Below, piece by piece: positions 48,301-64,000 of a stretch of 64,000 nt of DNA. Position 1 is the stretch's first letter. Every line of letters begins with the position of its first letter. A program made the position numbers and the translations under genes. This DNA comes from Rhynchonema sp. JSB1_4 (Eukaryota > Nematoda > Chromadorea > Monhysterida > Xyalidae): positions 1 through 64,000 of the forward strand of contig JASAMV010003151.1 in assembly GCA_030248065.1 (NCBI GenBank), written 5' to 3'. The notes under the pieces are model-generated. The model was not told the origin of the DNA. It saw nothing but the letters and a program-made list of their open reading frames with translations, and did not search any database.

Positions 48301-51300
48301 CTGGCAAAAGACACCGATGCAGCCGTGCATGGGCGCGTGGCCGCTGAAAAGTCTGCTTACATGTCGCTGCCCAGACCTGGGGTTGGTTGATGTTTCATGG
48401 CCAACATACATACATATGTACTATTGTCGTCGTATAGCTCAGGGGTCACCACGACCGTCGTAGCTAAAACACTGGTGTAATTCGCACTGATGATGTCCTG
48501 GTGCACCGTCCGTCCACCAAAATAACCATAGGACGAAACGGGCAACACGAGACACGTTGCACAAAGCACAAATTGTGGAGTCCAGCTGCCCGCCACGTGC
48601 GGTCTTTGCCAGTTTGTCTGATTCAAAGTTAGATGTGGACTGCCTGACTTTTACATAGCTGGTTGTAGTAAAAAGTCCTTGTGGCTCGAAATGTGCGTGA
48701 ATAATTATCGCAAGAGACCAATAATAATCAATCGCCAAATAATAACACCGGCTTTTGCTTGAAACCCTTAATGCTCGCACACCAACCTAAATGTCGTCTT
48801 GTAACTGTTGTGAGTGAAATACCGCTGTGCCTGCCGTGTGCGTAACCTTGTGCTCGAACCCTGTCTGTGAAACCGCACGTAATTTTGAAACATCTGCAGG
48901 ATTTAATGTTACCTTTCAGCAGGTATCGGTCTCCTCAAGTAGCAACTGCAGCAGTGCGACCAACATTCAAATGTCGCTCAGCACCACTAAACAAACGAAA
49001 ACCACGGTATGCAGCCAGTGCACCGACACCACGCTTTGTTCGTGGTGCATTGAATTCTCGACCACCACCGAAAACACGCTCCTCGTGCAATACACTGAAG
49101 ACTATCAAGTGACAGCCGTGGCCAGTGAAGTCGACCAAGTGCAACTGCGTTCCAATGGGTCCTTCTCTGGCCAGGACGGCCGACAGACATCCTTGGAGCC
49201 AGGACAAGGCCAAAGTCGAAAAGCCAGCCTCGAACCGAGCAGCAGCGTCGACTCAGGCGTCAGCAGTGACGGTACCCAACAGGAGGGACACCGATTTGAA
49301 CAACGGGTCTCGGTCATCATCGAGGAGCTAAATGACCACATCTGGACGCTGGATGAGGAAGGATTGTTTGCTGAAGATAACCTGATTCGGACCGAGACCA
49401 GCAGTTCGTAGTCTGAAGCTGGTGCATGGATGTTCGATGTTGTTGTTGTTACACCGTTAGATGTACAATTGCTGTGCAGTGCTTTTAATCCTTAATATTG
49501 TACCGTACCTATGGCATGCGGGTGCTATAACTGCTTTTCTTGACAGAATCACCTGACACATTATCCCGCCCGAAGTTATGCTCTCTTCCCTCTTTTGATC
49601 TCATTTCCTGCCCTGTTTTTTGTAACGATGAATGCCCAGCCTGTTGTGTTGAGTTTTTTCTGACAAACGATGCACAACTAACGTGTTTCTGCTTTTGTAT
49701 TTTGGCGCTGTGTTGTGGTTTGGTGCTGCTAATAAAAAATTTATGTCGTTGGCATATAATGATGCTTTTATGCTTCCGCACAGGATCTTTTGTTCGCTCA
49801 CCTACCCCTTTTGTCCGTTGCGATTTTCGACAGATGCCGCGAGCTCAGAGGCGGCCGAGTCCATAATAGTTCAGATCATAAGAACGAAATAAACATGCTT
49901 GCAGTTTTGAAACAACGGTAAATCTCAAGACACAGGACGAGATAATGTTTCTCTGTTCTTGACCCTTAGTTCATTTTTTTGCCATTTGTTCCAGAAACAT
50001 GGCGCCACTTCGAAACCGATGAAACCGTCGACACTCGACGTTGAGGTGAGCTCAACTGTGCATAGTTATAGGCAATTCCATTGATAATTCAGGCAAACGA
50101 ATTCCAAAATTTCCCAAATATGCTCCATTATTAGGACAAGCAAAAAATGGCCAAAGTCGGACTGGAAATGAAACTGATCACATCGGAGGTGGACGCGGAA
50201 GCCGAAAAATGGGATGAATATGCGGAGAACGACATTGTCAAGCGCGCCAAGAGCATGTCATCAATGGCATACAACATGTGAGTGTGTGGCCAAATGGACA
50301 TACATATGTATATGGTGCACATGCACACAGTTTGCCAAAGATGGACAGACGGTGGTTGGTGTGCACCCAAAGGCAGACCCACCACCACTGCGCAATTTTA
50401 ACATCAGTAGTGAACTGACCTTAAAATTAAATTCAGAACTGATTTTAGATCGAAACGAACCAAACAAACATTCAGGTATCTTTTCACGCGAGGCGACGGT
50501 CCGCTCAAAACCACGCACGATCTGTTCACGCAAGCCGAGTTTTTCGCCGAAGAAGCCAACAAAATGTATAAAACCGTCAGGGAATTTTCGTACGAGGTAA
50601 GTCATGTGTCTAATGTAAATATTAAAACTGGCATAACTTCAAGCAAAAATAGCTTCATAAAATCCTCAGCTATTGTTCCCAGGTTCCGGGCAGTGCTGAA
50701 AAGAACGACTTGCTACGAGTGCTTGAGAAAATCCCAGTCCACTGTCAGCAACTGCAGGTTCTGGTCAAAAGCCCGACGGTCGGAAAAGCGGCCACATTTA
50801 CTAAAGTTGGTATTACTGACAGCATTCTTGACGGCTTTGCGAGATTTTCTTTCGATAAAAAGAAAAGTTCGTTTTCCTGTTTTTTTTCAGGTTGACAGCG
50901 TCATTCAAGAAACCAAGAATCTCATGAACGAAATTGCCAAGCTGGTCACAAGCTGTTTCGTGTGCGCGTCAAAGGTGGGCGTTCAGGCTTATTTTAGGCC
51001 TAGTTAGGCTTATTTGTGACAAGTCGAGCATGTTTGCATTCCGGAAATCACTACGAACTCACCTTAAAGAACAGTTTGTGGCACCATCGACCGCGTGAGT
51101 GGTGGGGTGGTAGTCGTCGCACGCTGATAGAGGTCCTCCTAAAAAACACACAATTGATACTCTTTTTTTATCCGAAATTCAGACGAAACAAAGGTATGTT
51201 TTCGGTTTTGAAGCACATTCAGAATCAAACCACGCTCACTTTTGTGTTCACCCGTCACAACAAAGAAATTGCTGCACGCTACAATTGGAGCCCACAAGCA

Positions 51301-52863
51301 CGAATAAACACTGTTTATCAACAAGCTGTATAGATTACAAAACAACGGGCACTTTAAGACCCTTAAGTGTTTCGTTCCCTGAGAGAACAAAGAACAATTT
51401 CGCACACGCTAATTGACTCTCGTACGTTATTCAACAACCAAACAGCGCACGATTACGCGTTCTTTGTTCTCTTTGAGATTACGAAGTTAGTGCACCACAG
51501 TCGCGCACATGCAGTATGATGGCGTCACCCACAAAGCACTATCAAAAAGATAAACAAGATTATTTATTTTTATTGTTAAACAAATTCGTTTCTTTGCAGT
51601 TTGAAATCGAATTCCACGGTGCCGGCGGCGGGCCAACCGGGCCAAGCTCAGCAGCAGGTCAGACCAGAATAAATCAATGCATTTTACCATAACCTACCGT
51701 AATCCCACTTATACCGTAACCCACAACCATTTCCAGCTGGCGCGGGCAGCAGTGGCGAGCTCACCCACGGCGGCGGGCTCAGTCGCGAGTCGTCACTTTG
51801 GCGGCGTACCCCGTCGATGCGTCGGCCAACCAGCGGATCCATCGGCCGAGCTGCAGAACGTGTTTAGGTACATATGCGGTACACGCGGGTTACGGTAGTT
51901 TCCCCATGAGTTACTGTAGGATGTCTATTTTTTCTGGGTACTGTGGTTGAATGAACACTAAAGTCCCGGTGTTTTTTTTCAGAAAAGCTAAAGATGTTTT
52001 TATATGCTAAAAATTTCAAATTCTGACGGGTTCCATTTCAGCAACGGACTAGTGCATGATCGAGCAGGTAAAAATCGGCAGATGAAGCATGAAAATTATT
52101 TGTCGTGTGCTGAATGAATGACGTAGAAAATTCACAGAATATAGGATCAACTTGATGAAAACACACGTTCACACACAAATTTGGTGATATCGGCGGTCCG
52201 GGGCCGTTTTGCTTCAGAATGATGAATATTGTAATGGTAAACAACAGTGTGGTTTAAAGACGACTTCGATAACAAAACCGGACCCATCACCAAATTTGAT
52301 AGAGGCGTACGTTGTATTAGATACATACATACATACATACCATAGATCACCATGAGTATTAGTAAAGTTCTTTATATTCCTCATGCATGCGGACTGTATA
52401 TCTGTGGCCAGCTTGACCGATGACTGTTCATTTTCATTCACACGAATTTCATCTGCATGAGAGGCAAAAACTGTCCAGAAATGACAAACCTAATAAATGA
52501 CCCTTCAGAGATCTACCGCCGGTGAGCGAGGCGCCCAAGAAACTGCTGAAGACGGCCAGCGTCGAAGATGCGTTGTCGAGTTCGATCCCTAGCGGTGGCG
52601 GCCGAATTCTGGCATCATTCTTCACTTCCAGCGAGTTCGAATCGGCCACCGGCTATCCCCCTGATCAACAAGGGTCGGTCGAACCAGGCGGCAATCCGAA
52701 TGGCCTTCTTCCGGGTGAACCCAGGTCGCACACGTTTGGGGGCGACAATAAGCCTGGATCGGCAACGACAAAACCAGACAGCGCTGCGGCCGAGCCAAGA
52801 AAAACACTGGGGTTCTTTGCCTGGTCGAAAAAGGCGCCGCAGCAGACTGTGAACCGTATTTAG
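39349..52863 (+). CDS. CTNNAL1: Alpha-catulin (vinculin/alpha-catenin family)
   Basis: Exons: 39349-39504, 39902-40063, 41029-41106, 41718-41838, 44033-44136, 44405-44524, 44846-44935, 45011-45098, 45499-45629, 45692-45760, 46062-46196, 46525-46632, 46931-47065, 47183-47275, 48190-48381, 49995-50045, 50135-50277, 50476-50596, 50683-50805 and 50891-50974, then a less certain 3' part. Phases agree throughout, giving about 768 residues to 50974 (human about 730). Signatures: LEIKTKSVEQTLVPLVSQ near the start, LLSSVTRVLLLADRV, TGDRQNDMKSEKRRAQM, IARENLEVFCDTWAQAV, and MSSMAYNMYLFTRGDGPLKT in the C-terminal vinculin-like domain. These fit alpha-catulin better than alpha-catenin. It is a cytoskeletal scaffold known to link Rho signalling and dystrophin-associated complexes. 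A Gln/Pro-rich N-terminal extension is lineage specific. The C-terminus after 50974 is unresolved. Confidence 0.85.
40143..40829. mobile_element. hAT-like element with A/T palindromic core (intron 2)
   Basis: CAGTGGTCAATAAAAAAA at the left and TTTTTTTACAACCACTG at the right. The flanking octamers GTCTACTC and GTTTACAC agree at 6 of 8 positions, as for an old 8-bp duplication. Repeated AAAAATTTTT blocks resemble those of 10860-11561. Confidence 0.6.
41300..41573. mobile_element. 274-bp mariner-type MITE (copy 1, alpha-catulin intron 3)
   Basis: Ends TTGGTCGCACAATGACTATA and complement (TTGTGCGACCAA), flanked by TA on both sides. A second copy in the same orientation is at 53922-54197. Confidence 0.78.
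47298..47653. mobile_element. MITE-like inverted repeat (alpha-catulin intron 14)
   Basis: TAGTCCAACCACCAGCTCAT then GAGACGACTTTTTT at the left. The right end gives the complement, AAAAAAGTCGTCTCATGA then GTGGCTGGACTA. TA lies on both sides. Inverted similarity extends about 100 bp. The frames inside are excluded from the gene model. Confidence 0.7.
48920..49411 (+). CDS. Possible alternative last exon of alpha-catulin
   Basis: After TTACCTTTCAG a frame stays open for 163 codons to a TAG. It is in phase 0, the same phase as the end of the preceding alpha-catulin exon (48381). Composition is protein-like: Ser/Thr-rich at first, a Cys cluster (CSQCTDTTLCSWC), then SLEPSSSVDSGVSSDG and an acidic helical end (SVIIEELNDHIWTLDEEGLF). 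If spliced on, it would give a short alpha-catulin lacking the C-terminal domain. The known family lacks this segment. It could also be a nested gene or a chance frame. Confidence 0.4.
   Translation, partial: QVSVSSSSNCSSATNIQMSLSTTKQTKTTVCSQCTDTTLCSWCIEFSTTTENTLLVQYTEDYQVTAVASEVDQVQLRSNGSFSGQDGRQTSLEPGQGQSRKASLEPSSSVDSGVSSDGTQQEGHRFEQRVSVIIEELNDHIWTLDEEGLFAEDNLIRTETSSS
51600..52863 (+). CDS. CTNNAL1: Likely 3' exons of alpha-catulin, frame unresolved
   Basis: Three exon-like blocks follow the last conserved exon: 51600-51657, about 51737-51885 and 52509-52863. The last two join in one frame (ELQNVFR then DLPPVSEAPKKLLKTASVED) and end at a stop at 52861-52863 after a Gly/Pro/Ser-rich tail. 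The first joins the second only in another frame (FEIEFHGAGGGPTGP then SGELTHGGGLSRESSL), which meets a TAG at the end of the second block. So either two alternative C-termini exist or one small indel separates the frames. Listed apart because the conserved core does not extend here. Confidence 0.45.
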
Positions 52864-53921
52864 GTTCATGTGTTGATAACAAGGGCGCGCGTGGTCGGTG
52901 TACTTTGGCTATTAGATGTTTCACTTGTGGGAAATGTTTGACAAACTCAGCAAAAAGAGAGAATTTTAGTTGTGGAATCTAATCCAAGCAGTTGGGCAAC
53001 CGAAAATAGGGCAAATTTGAGAAAGCAACACTGGAAGAGTGCCACTGTGAAACATCAGTCAGTTGACACGTGTGTAACAAATTTTTCAATAGCGCGATTA
53101 AACCCAAGCTTGTATGCACATGTAATCTCTGACTGACCACGCGCGGAGTTGCAGCGCGCCTGCTCTTATAGGCGGTGTGAAACATCTGTGAGGGTCATGC
53201 ACAAAAGGTCATACAAAAAGTGATATTTGAAATCATGTTTATAGTTAACATTTATTCTCACCGAAAACTGTGGTTTCCTGTTTACAGATCGTTGCATTTG
53301 TTTTTTCTTTTGTTCTCGATATTTGTTTTATTTTATTTATTCTTTCAAAAATGCCCATTTTCTTCTGGTCTCCCGCTATTGTGCCTAAACACGATGATTA
53401 TGATAAATATAAGACAAAATTCTTATCTTGAAAAAATCAGGCTAGTCTCTTGCAGTTGCTTTGCACGTCATTGTTCTTGTCGGATATATTCGTTGGTGCA
53501 CAAATATCATGAGTGTTTTTTGTGGCTGAGGCTCCATGTTCGAAAAGTTTGATTAAAGTCAGTGATGATTGTATAATTCAGTGTCTTGGTGGTTTTAAAA
53601 GTTCTGTATTGGTAAACATAATCAAGTCAATTCTTATCATTCATCCGACACTGTCCGCACATGCAAAGGTATTATATAACACTGCATCTTATATCAAAAC
53701 GTATGTGATTACCCTGCTCATCAAAAGTAAAAAATGAGAGAATCTTGATTTGCATTGTCAAGCGGATGTTCATAAGAGGACACTTGAACATGATCTTTCT
53801 TTATACTCTTCATCAACAGCATTTCCTAGAAACAAGCAACAGTAAACAGAATTTGTAACAGAAAATTAATAAATAGCACATAATACGGTAAGTTTGGATG
53901 GTCCAACAACACAGGTGTATG
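52864..53921. other. No gene seen; AT-rich
   Basis: Contains GAAACATC motifs (about 52917, 53048, 53180) and hydrophobic frames with no splice or family support. It separates alpha-catulin from the oppositely oriented ZnT5 gene. Confidence 0.4.
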
Positions 53922-54197
53922 TTGGTCGCACAATGACCAAATAAGAATTCGTCAAATCAGTCCTGATTTTCACATTCAGTCACTCTTAACCACTGTGCTA
54001 TTTGTGATTCTCACAAAACATTTTCAGCTAAAAAATAATCCAGCAGAGTACAAACGTTGCTGCGGGTCTGCAACATTTTGGTGACTGCATGCTTTGTGTG
54101 TGATCGCGTTATGCAACGTCACTGCCCCCTTCATTTTCCTGCTTTACGCTTCAGGAAAAAGATTTGACCAATTCTTATAAATTCATTGTGCGACCAA
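53922..54197. mobile_element. 276-bp mariner-type MITE (copy 2)
   Basis: Same family and orientation as 41300-41573, ends TTGGTCGCACAATGACCAAA and complement. Very similar along its length, with TA after the right end and TG before the left end. Confidence 0.76.
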
Positions 54198-54760
54198 TAC
54201 CACATATCACAGGAAAAAGTGGCCTAAAACACGCCCAACAAAATCGGAAAACAGCCATTAAGATACACATGCCGGAATATTACAGAACGCACATACAACG
54301 TAAAATTTGGAATCCTTTAGAACTCTATAATATCCACCATTTATCTGGAGAAAAACGCATTTGCGTTCCATTATGCAACAGAGAAGTTCAACATTTCAAC
54401 AAACACGAAAATCAACGAACACTACAGGTCCAAAATATAACAATTCTGTACCCAGAAACCAGATCAATAAACGACTCGCAAATCAAACATCGATCATCAA
54501 ATAGCGCGCACCATGAGAGTGTCATGCAGCGGGGCTCGAACCCGCGCTGGTATTTCGTATGACGGGCACATGTGTGTGATGTGCTGAAAAATTGACCAGA
54601 AAAACTTGTGGGCGAAAATAGATTGGATTGGCAATAAATGAGAAGGAACACTCAGCAACTAAGACGGTCAGAGACGACTTACAGGTCGTCATCGCGTGAA
54701 ACATAAACAGTCGATGCAGAATTACAAAGTGAACAAAAACATTGCAAAAGTATCACGCCC

Positions 54761-54970
54761 CATGGATTTTTTTAACCAAATTTAGTAGCTTTTTAGCTAC
54801 TAAATTTTTTGGAAAGCTAGTAAATTTTCAAATTTAGTAGCCTAAAAGCTACTAAATTTTGTATTTTGGCCAGAAAAGCTAGAAAATTGGCTTTTCAGCG
54901 GCAAAAAAGCTACTAAATTTTTGATTTTATTAGCTTCTTGCTACTAGCCCATTTTGAAAAATAAACCCTG
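54761..54970. mobile_element. hAT-like element of TTTAGTAGCTACTAAA palindromes
   Basis: Flanked by an exact 8-bp duplication TCACGCCC (54753-54760 and 54971-54978). The right end reads CAGGGTTTATTTTTC in complement, a typical hAT end; the left, CATGGATTTTTTTAACC, is similar. The interior is repeats of a palindrome, AAATTTAGTAGCT and its complement. Confidence 0.75.
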
Positions 54971-55274
54971 TCACGCCCCCAACGGATTCTGCCCAACTAT
55001 AAGAGCAAACCAGAAACACAAGGTGCCTCAAGAAGACAATTACTGGAATTACTACTACTTGATTTTGGAAAGAGTGAACGCAGCCAACACCACGCAACGT
55101 CATATACTGGCGCCGCACGGCCGCCAGTCTAAGAGACTCTTGAGGCGCACAGGGTGTGACATAGACCACAATACAGATAGCCAAAATGTGCACTAAACAA
55201 CAACCAGTTTCGGATCTTAAAACAGTTTGCCAGCACCTGTATTGCAGCGCAGCACAACAAAACCCCTCACGTAC

Positions 55275-62004
<6,730 letters not shown>

Positions 62005-63497
62005 CTGAAGAAAAAAACAGGATTATTTATCGCATTGGAAAATAATCAAAAGAAGGATAACATACCTAGATCCCCTCTGAAACAAATAGAAACAAAACCG
62101 AGGACCAACTTGGAAGACGGTACAGAAAGCGGCTGCGTCTTTCGGCGATTCATGAGATCGTTCGCCAACATTTTCAGAAGTTCTTGTGCCCTTTGGGCAA
62201 ACCACAGCACCCAGATGAAGATAAGAATCCCACAAAAACAGCGAAAGGAAACTCCCAGACTGATTTCTCACACGCGAAAAACGTCAAGAAAAACGCAACA
62301 TTTTTGCCAATTTCAGGGGTGGGGAGAAGACCGTTGTTACGTTGTGTTGGTTGATCTGATCCACTTCACCAGCAATTGGATGTTTATTTTTGTCACGCTC
62401 GGCACGTTATTGAACTGAAAAAAATTGAGTTATCAAGGTACTGGGCAATGGTGTGCAGTGGTGTAGCTACCCAGGCGGGGCGGCAACCTACTGTACCACC
62501 CAAAATGCGGGGCGGCAACCTACCTACTGTACCAGCCGAGCTAGGGGGGGGGGTCGTACCACTTGGGGGGGTCATCTGGAAACCGAAATTTTTTATGTCT
62601 AAATACTGAAGAAAATGTGGCCTAAAACACTAATTTCGCGCGCAGCGCGCGATTTTTCGCCTATTTGCAGACAAATATGCTAATTTTATGCAATTTTAAG
62701 CCAAAAATGAATGTTTTGGGTGAAAAGTTAGGTGGGGCGGCAACCTACCTACTGTACCAGGGGAGGGGCGGCAACCTACCTACTGTACCAGGCGAGGGGC
62801 GGCAACCTACCTACTGTACCTTGGGGGGGGACCCCCCCCACCCCCCCCCCCCCCCCCCAGCCACACTACTGGGTGCGGGTGGATATATCTGGGAGGGAAG
62901 TTGGGACCCACCCAGTGCTTGGCTTAAGCATGGAGAGCTGAGGCTTTTGATTTAAGGCTTACCTAGGCTGCACTGAGCACTGGCAGCCCGATAAGTGTAA
63001 GCTGAACCTGAAGCCAACAATCAAACCCGTGCGGGCCTAGTTAACGCATATGGCAAACTTACGATTGAAATGAACCTGTCACAAAGAAACTCCTAACGAA
63101 CAAAAAGGCACCGCACCTTCTCATGAATTTAGCACAAGCACAAACAAACACAATCAAACAGAACACACAACAGACAGAACCCGCCGGCGATGATTTGTCC
63201 AGTTGAAGAATGTTTCACGCGCGCAACGTGTGTGATGACGCGCGTTTCAAGGTGCAGTGCTGCACAGCGCCTCCGCCCGCTGAGTTGTGTGAGCTGCTTT
63301 CCCGCAAAATTGATGCCCAAACACGGGCAAATGAAACGTTTTGATTTGAACATTTCTCTTCTGGCGTCGATTTTCCACTCAACGCACTTTTTTAATGCAC
63401 ATGTTTGGCTATTTGGTTATCATTTTCTTATTGATTTATGATTAACGCGTACATTCATCGTTCAAAAAAATTTACGTGTGTCTTCTTCATCCTTCAG
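62005..63497. other. Upstream flank of ZnT5; contains a C/G-tract element
   Basis: The first coding exon of ZnT5 should lie here, since about 30 N-terminal residues are missing. A minus-strand frame near 62150-62065 (MNRRKTQPLSVPSSKLVL) is a candidate but does not fit the required phase. No other gene is supported. Confidence 0.35.
62456..62871. mobile_element. Element with CAGTGGTGTAGC ends and 31-bp tandem repeats
   Basis: Left end CAGTGGTGTAGCTACCC, right end complement CAGTAGTGTGGCTGGGG, typical of hAT-like elements; a target duplication was not clear. Inside, CGGCAACCTACCTACTGTAC recurs three times at 31-33 bp spacing (about 62738-62820) with two more near 62478 and 62515. A run of about 28 nearly pure C is at 62831-62858. 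Confidence 0.6.
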
Positions 63498-63619
63498 ATC
63501 GAGACTCACGTGCGTGACCAGATAATTATGGTTTGTGTGACTGCCGAAATTCCTGAAAATGTGAAACTGATTGCTGTGAACGATCAAATCAAGGAACTGC
63601 AGACGATCGTGCGCGACAG
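63498..63619 (+). CDS. UPRT: Uracil phosphoribosyltransferase-like protein, one exon
   Basis: Exon after CATCCTTCAG, ending AG|GTAAAG (phase 2). Its residues VKLIAVNDQIKELQTIVRDR match the start of the conserved domain of eukaryotic UPRT (human has an NDQIRELQTIIRD segment). The family makes UMP from uracil and PRPP in microbes, though animal members may lack this activity. The PRPP-binding loop would lie in exons beyond the window. Plus strand, divergent from ZnT5 about 1.5 kb away. The next expected exon was not seen before the window ends. Confidence 0.68.
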
Positions 63620-63623
63620 GTAA

Positions 63624-64000
63624 AGGCAGTCTGCGGGAGGTTGTCACTCAGCCCCCGAATACCGTAACCCACCGTAATTTTGATCTGCAAGGATCGTGTC
63701 GAGACCATTTTGGTTTTTATCTATGTTTCGCGTGTTAGCGCCAACACCAACCAACATTTCCAAGTTTTGGTGATCGACGCGCATGATGACAATTTCCAGC
63801 TTGCTGCCGCTAATACACGTGTCGATAAGCAGCGATCAGCATGGGTCTTGCAACGATCTCGCTTGCGGTGGGTAGGCAGTCTACGGGAGGTTGTCACTCA
63901 GCCCCCGAATACCGTAACCCACCGCAAGCGAGATCGTTGCAAGACCCATGCTGATCGCTGCTTATCGACACGTGTATTAGCGGCAGCAAGCTGGAAATTG
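63624..64000. repeat. Direct plus inverted repeat at the window edge
   Basis: A ~54 bp block (GGCAGTCTGCGGGAGGTTGT ... CGTAACCCACCG) occurs at about 63624-63677 and again at about 63873-63926. 63791-63874 (CAATTTCCAGCTTGCTGCCG onwards) returns exactly inverted at 63917-64000, where the window ends. The palindrome may continue beyond it. Confidence 0.8.

Noticed and set aside
54164..54562. 132-codon + strand frame
   Set aside because: Begins inside a MITE end, has no family similarity I can see and lacks splice or promoter context.
54522..54600. tRNA-like T arm (GCGGGTTCGAGCCCCGC on the minus strand)
   Set aside because: The T stem-loop is good, but no matching acceptor stem, D arm or normal anticodon arm could be folded around it. 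At most a tRNA-derived fragment.
54954..55196. 80-codon + strand frame and an overlapping extension of the ZnT5 C-terminal frame
   Set aside because: It lies beyond a good GTACGT donor at the end of the ZnT5 exon; neither reading matches the expected ZnT5 C-terminus.
63803..63870. Possible second UPRT exon (after TTTCCAG, ending before GTGGGT)
   Set aside because: Its translation does not match the conserved UPRT segment expected after IVRDR, and the same sequence recurs inverted at the window edge, so it is treated as repeat.

Overview
This is nuclear DNA of an invertebrate animal. Genes are split by introns of about 50 bp to over 2 kb with GT...AG borders, and the recognisable proteins are animal ones: alpha-catulin, the zinc transporter ZnT5, a uracil phosphoribosyltransferase-like protein and a sulfotransferase-like protein. 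A degenerate interstitial run of GCCTAA (the complement of TTAGGC, the nematode telomere repeat) makes a nematode plausible but does not prove it. No bacterial operon, CRISPR array or intact transposase was seen. All family assignments come from reading the sequence, not from a search.

Layout. 1-4100 is a palindrome whose arms are tandem arrays of a ~156 bp unit (foldback-like). 4322-18307 is a ~14 kb inverted duplication carrying two nearly identical six-exon sulfotransferase-like genes facing inward. Its centre cuts through a coiled-coil gene, and each arm has its own later transposon insertions. 19281-20708 is a small secreted helical protein and 21363-22960 a coiled-coil protein. 24653-34406 holds four tandem, same-strand paralogues of an unrecognised 79-89 aa single-pass membrane protein with a CCxCPxCPxA motif. 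Each has a short acidic or polar first exon and a phase-2 intron at the same place, and these introns and spacers are packed with non-autonomous transposons. 35250-39348 has little that can be supported. 39349-52863 is alpha-catulin (about 21 exons, + strand). 55275-62004 is ZnT5 (18 exons recognised, - strand). 63498-63619 is one exon of a UPRT homologue, followed by another inverted repeat cut by the window edge.

Mobile DNA. At least 16 short non-autonomous elements can be delimited by inverted ends and target duplications: hAT-like (8-bp duplication), piggyBac-like (TTAA), mariner-like (TA) and one with a 3-bp duplication. Several are nested. Two features cut across the window: the octamer TGAAACAT/ATGTTTCA is strongly over-represented, often beside 3' splice sites, and many 5' splice sites begin GTT.

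The genes do not form an obvious pathway. The best candidate for something undescribed is the four-gene Cys-rich membrane protein cluster. The second is the palindromic gene pair with asymmetric transposon insertions.
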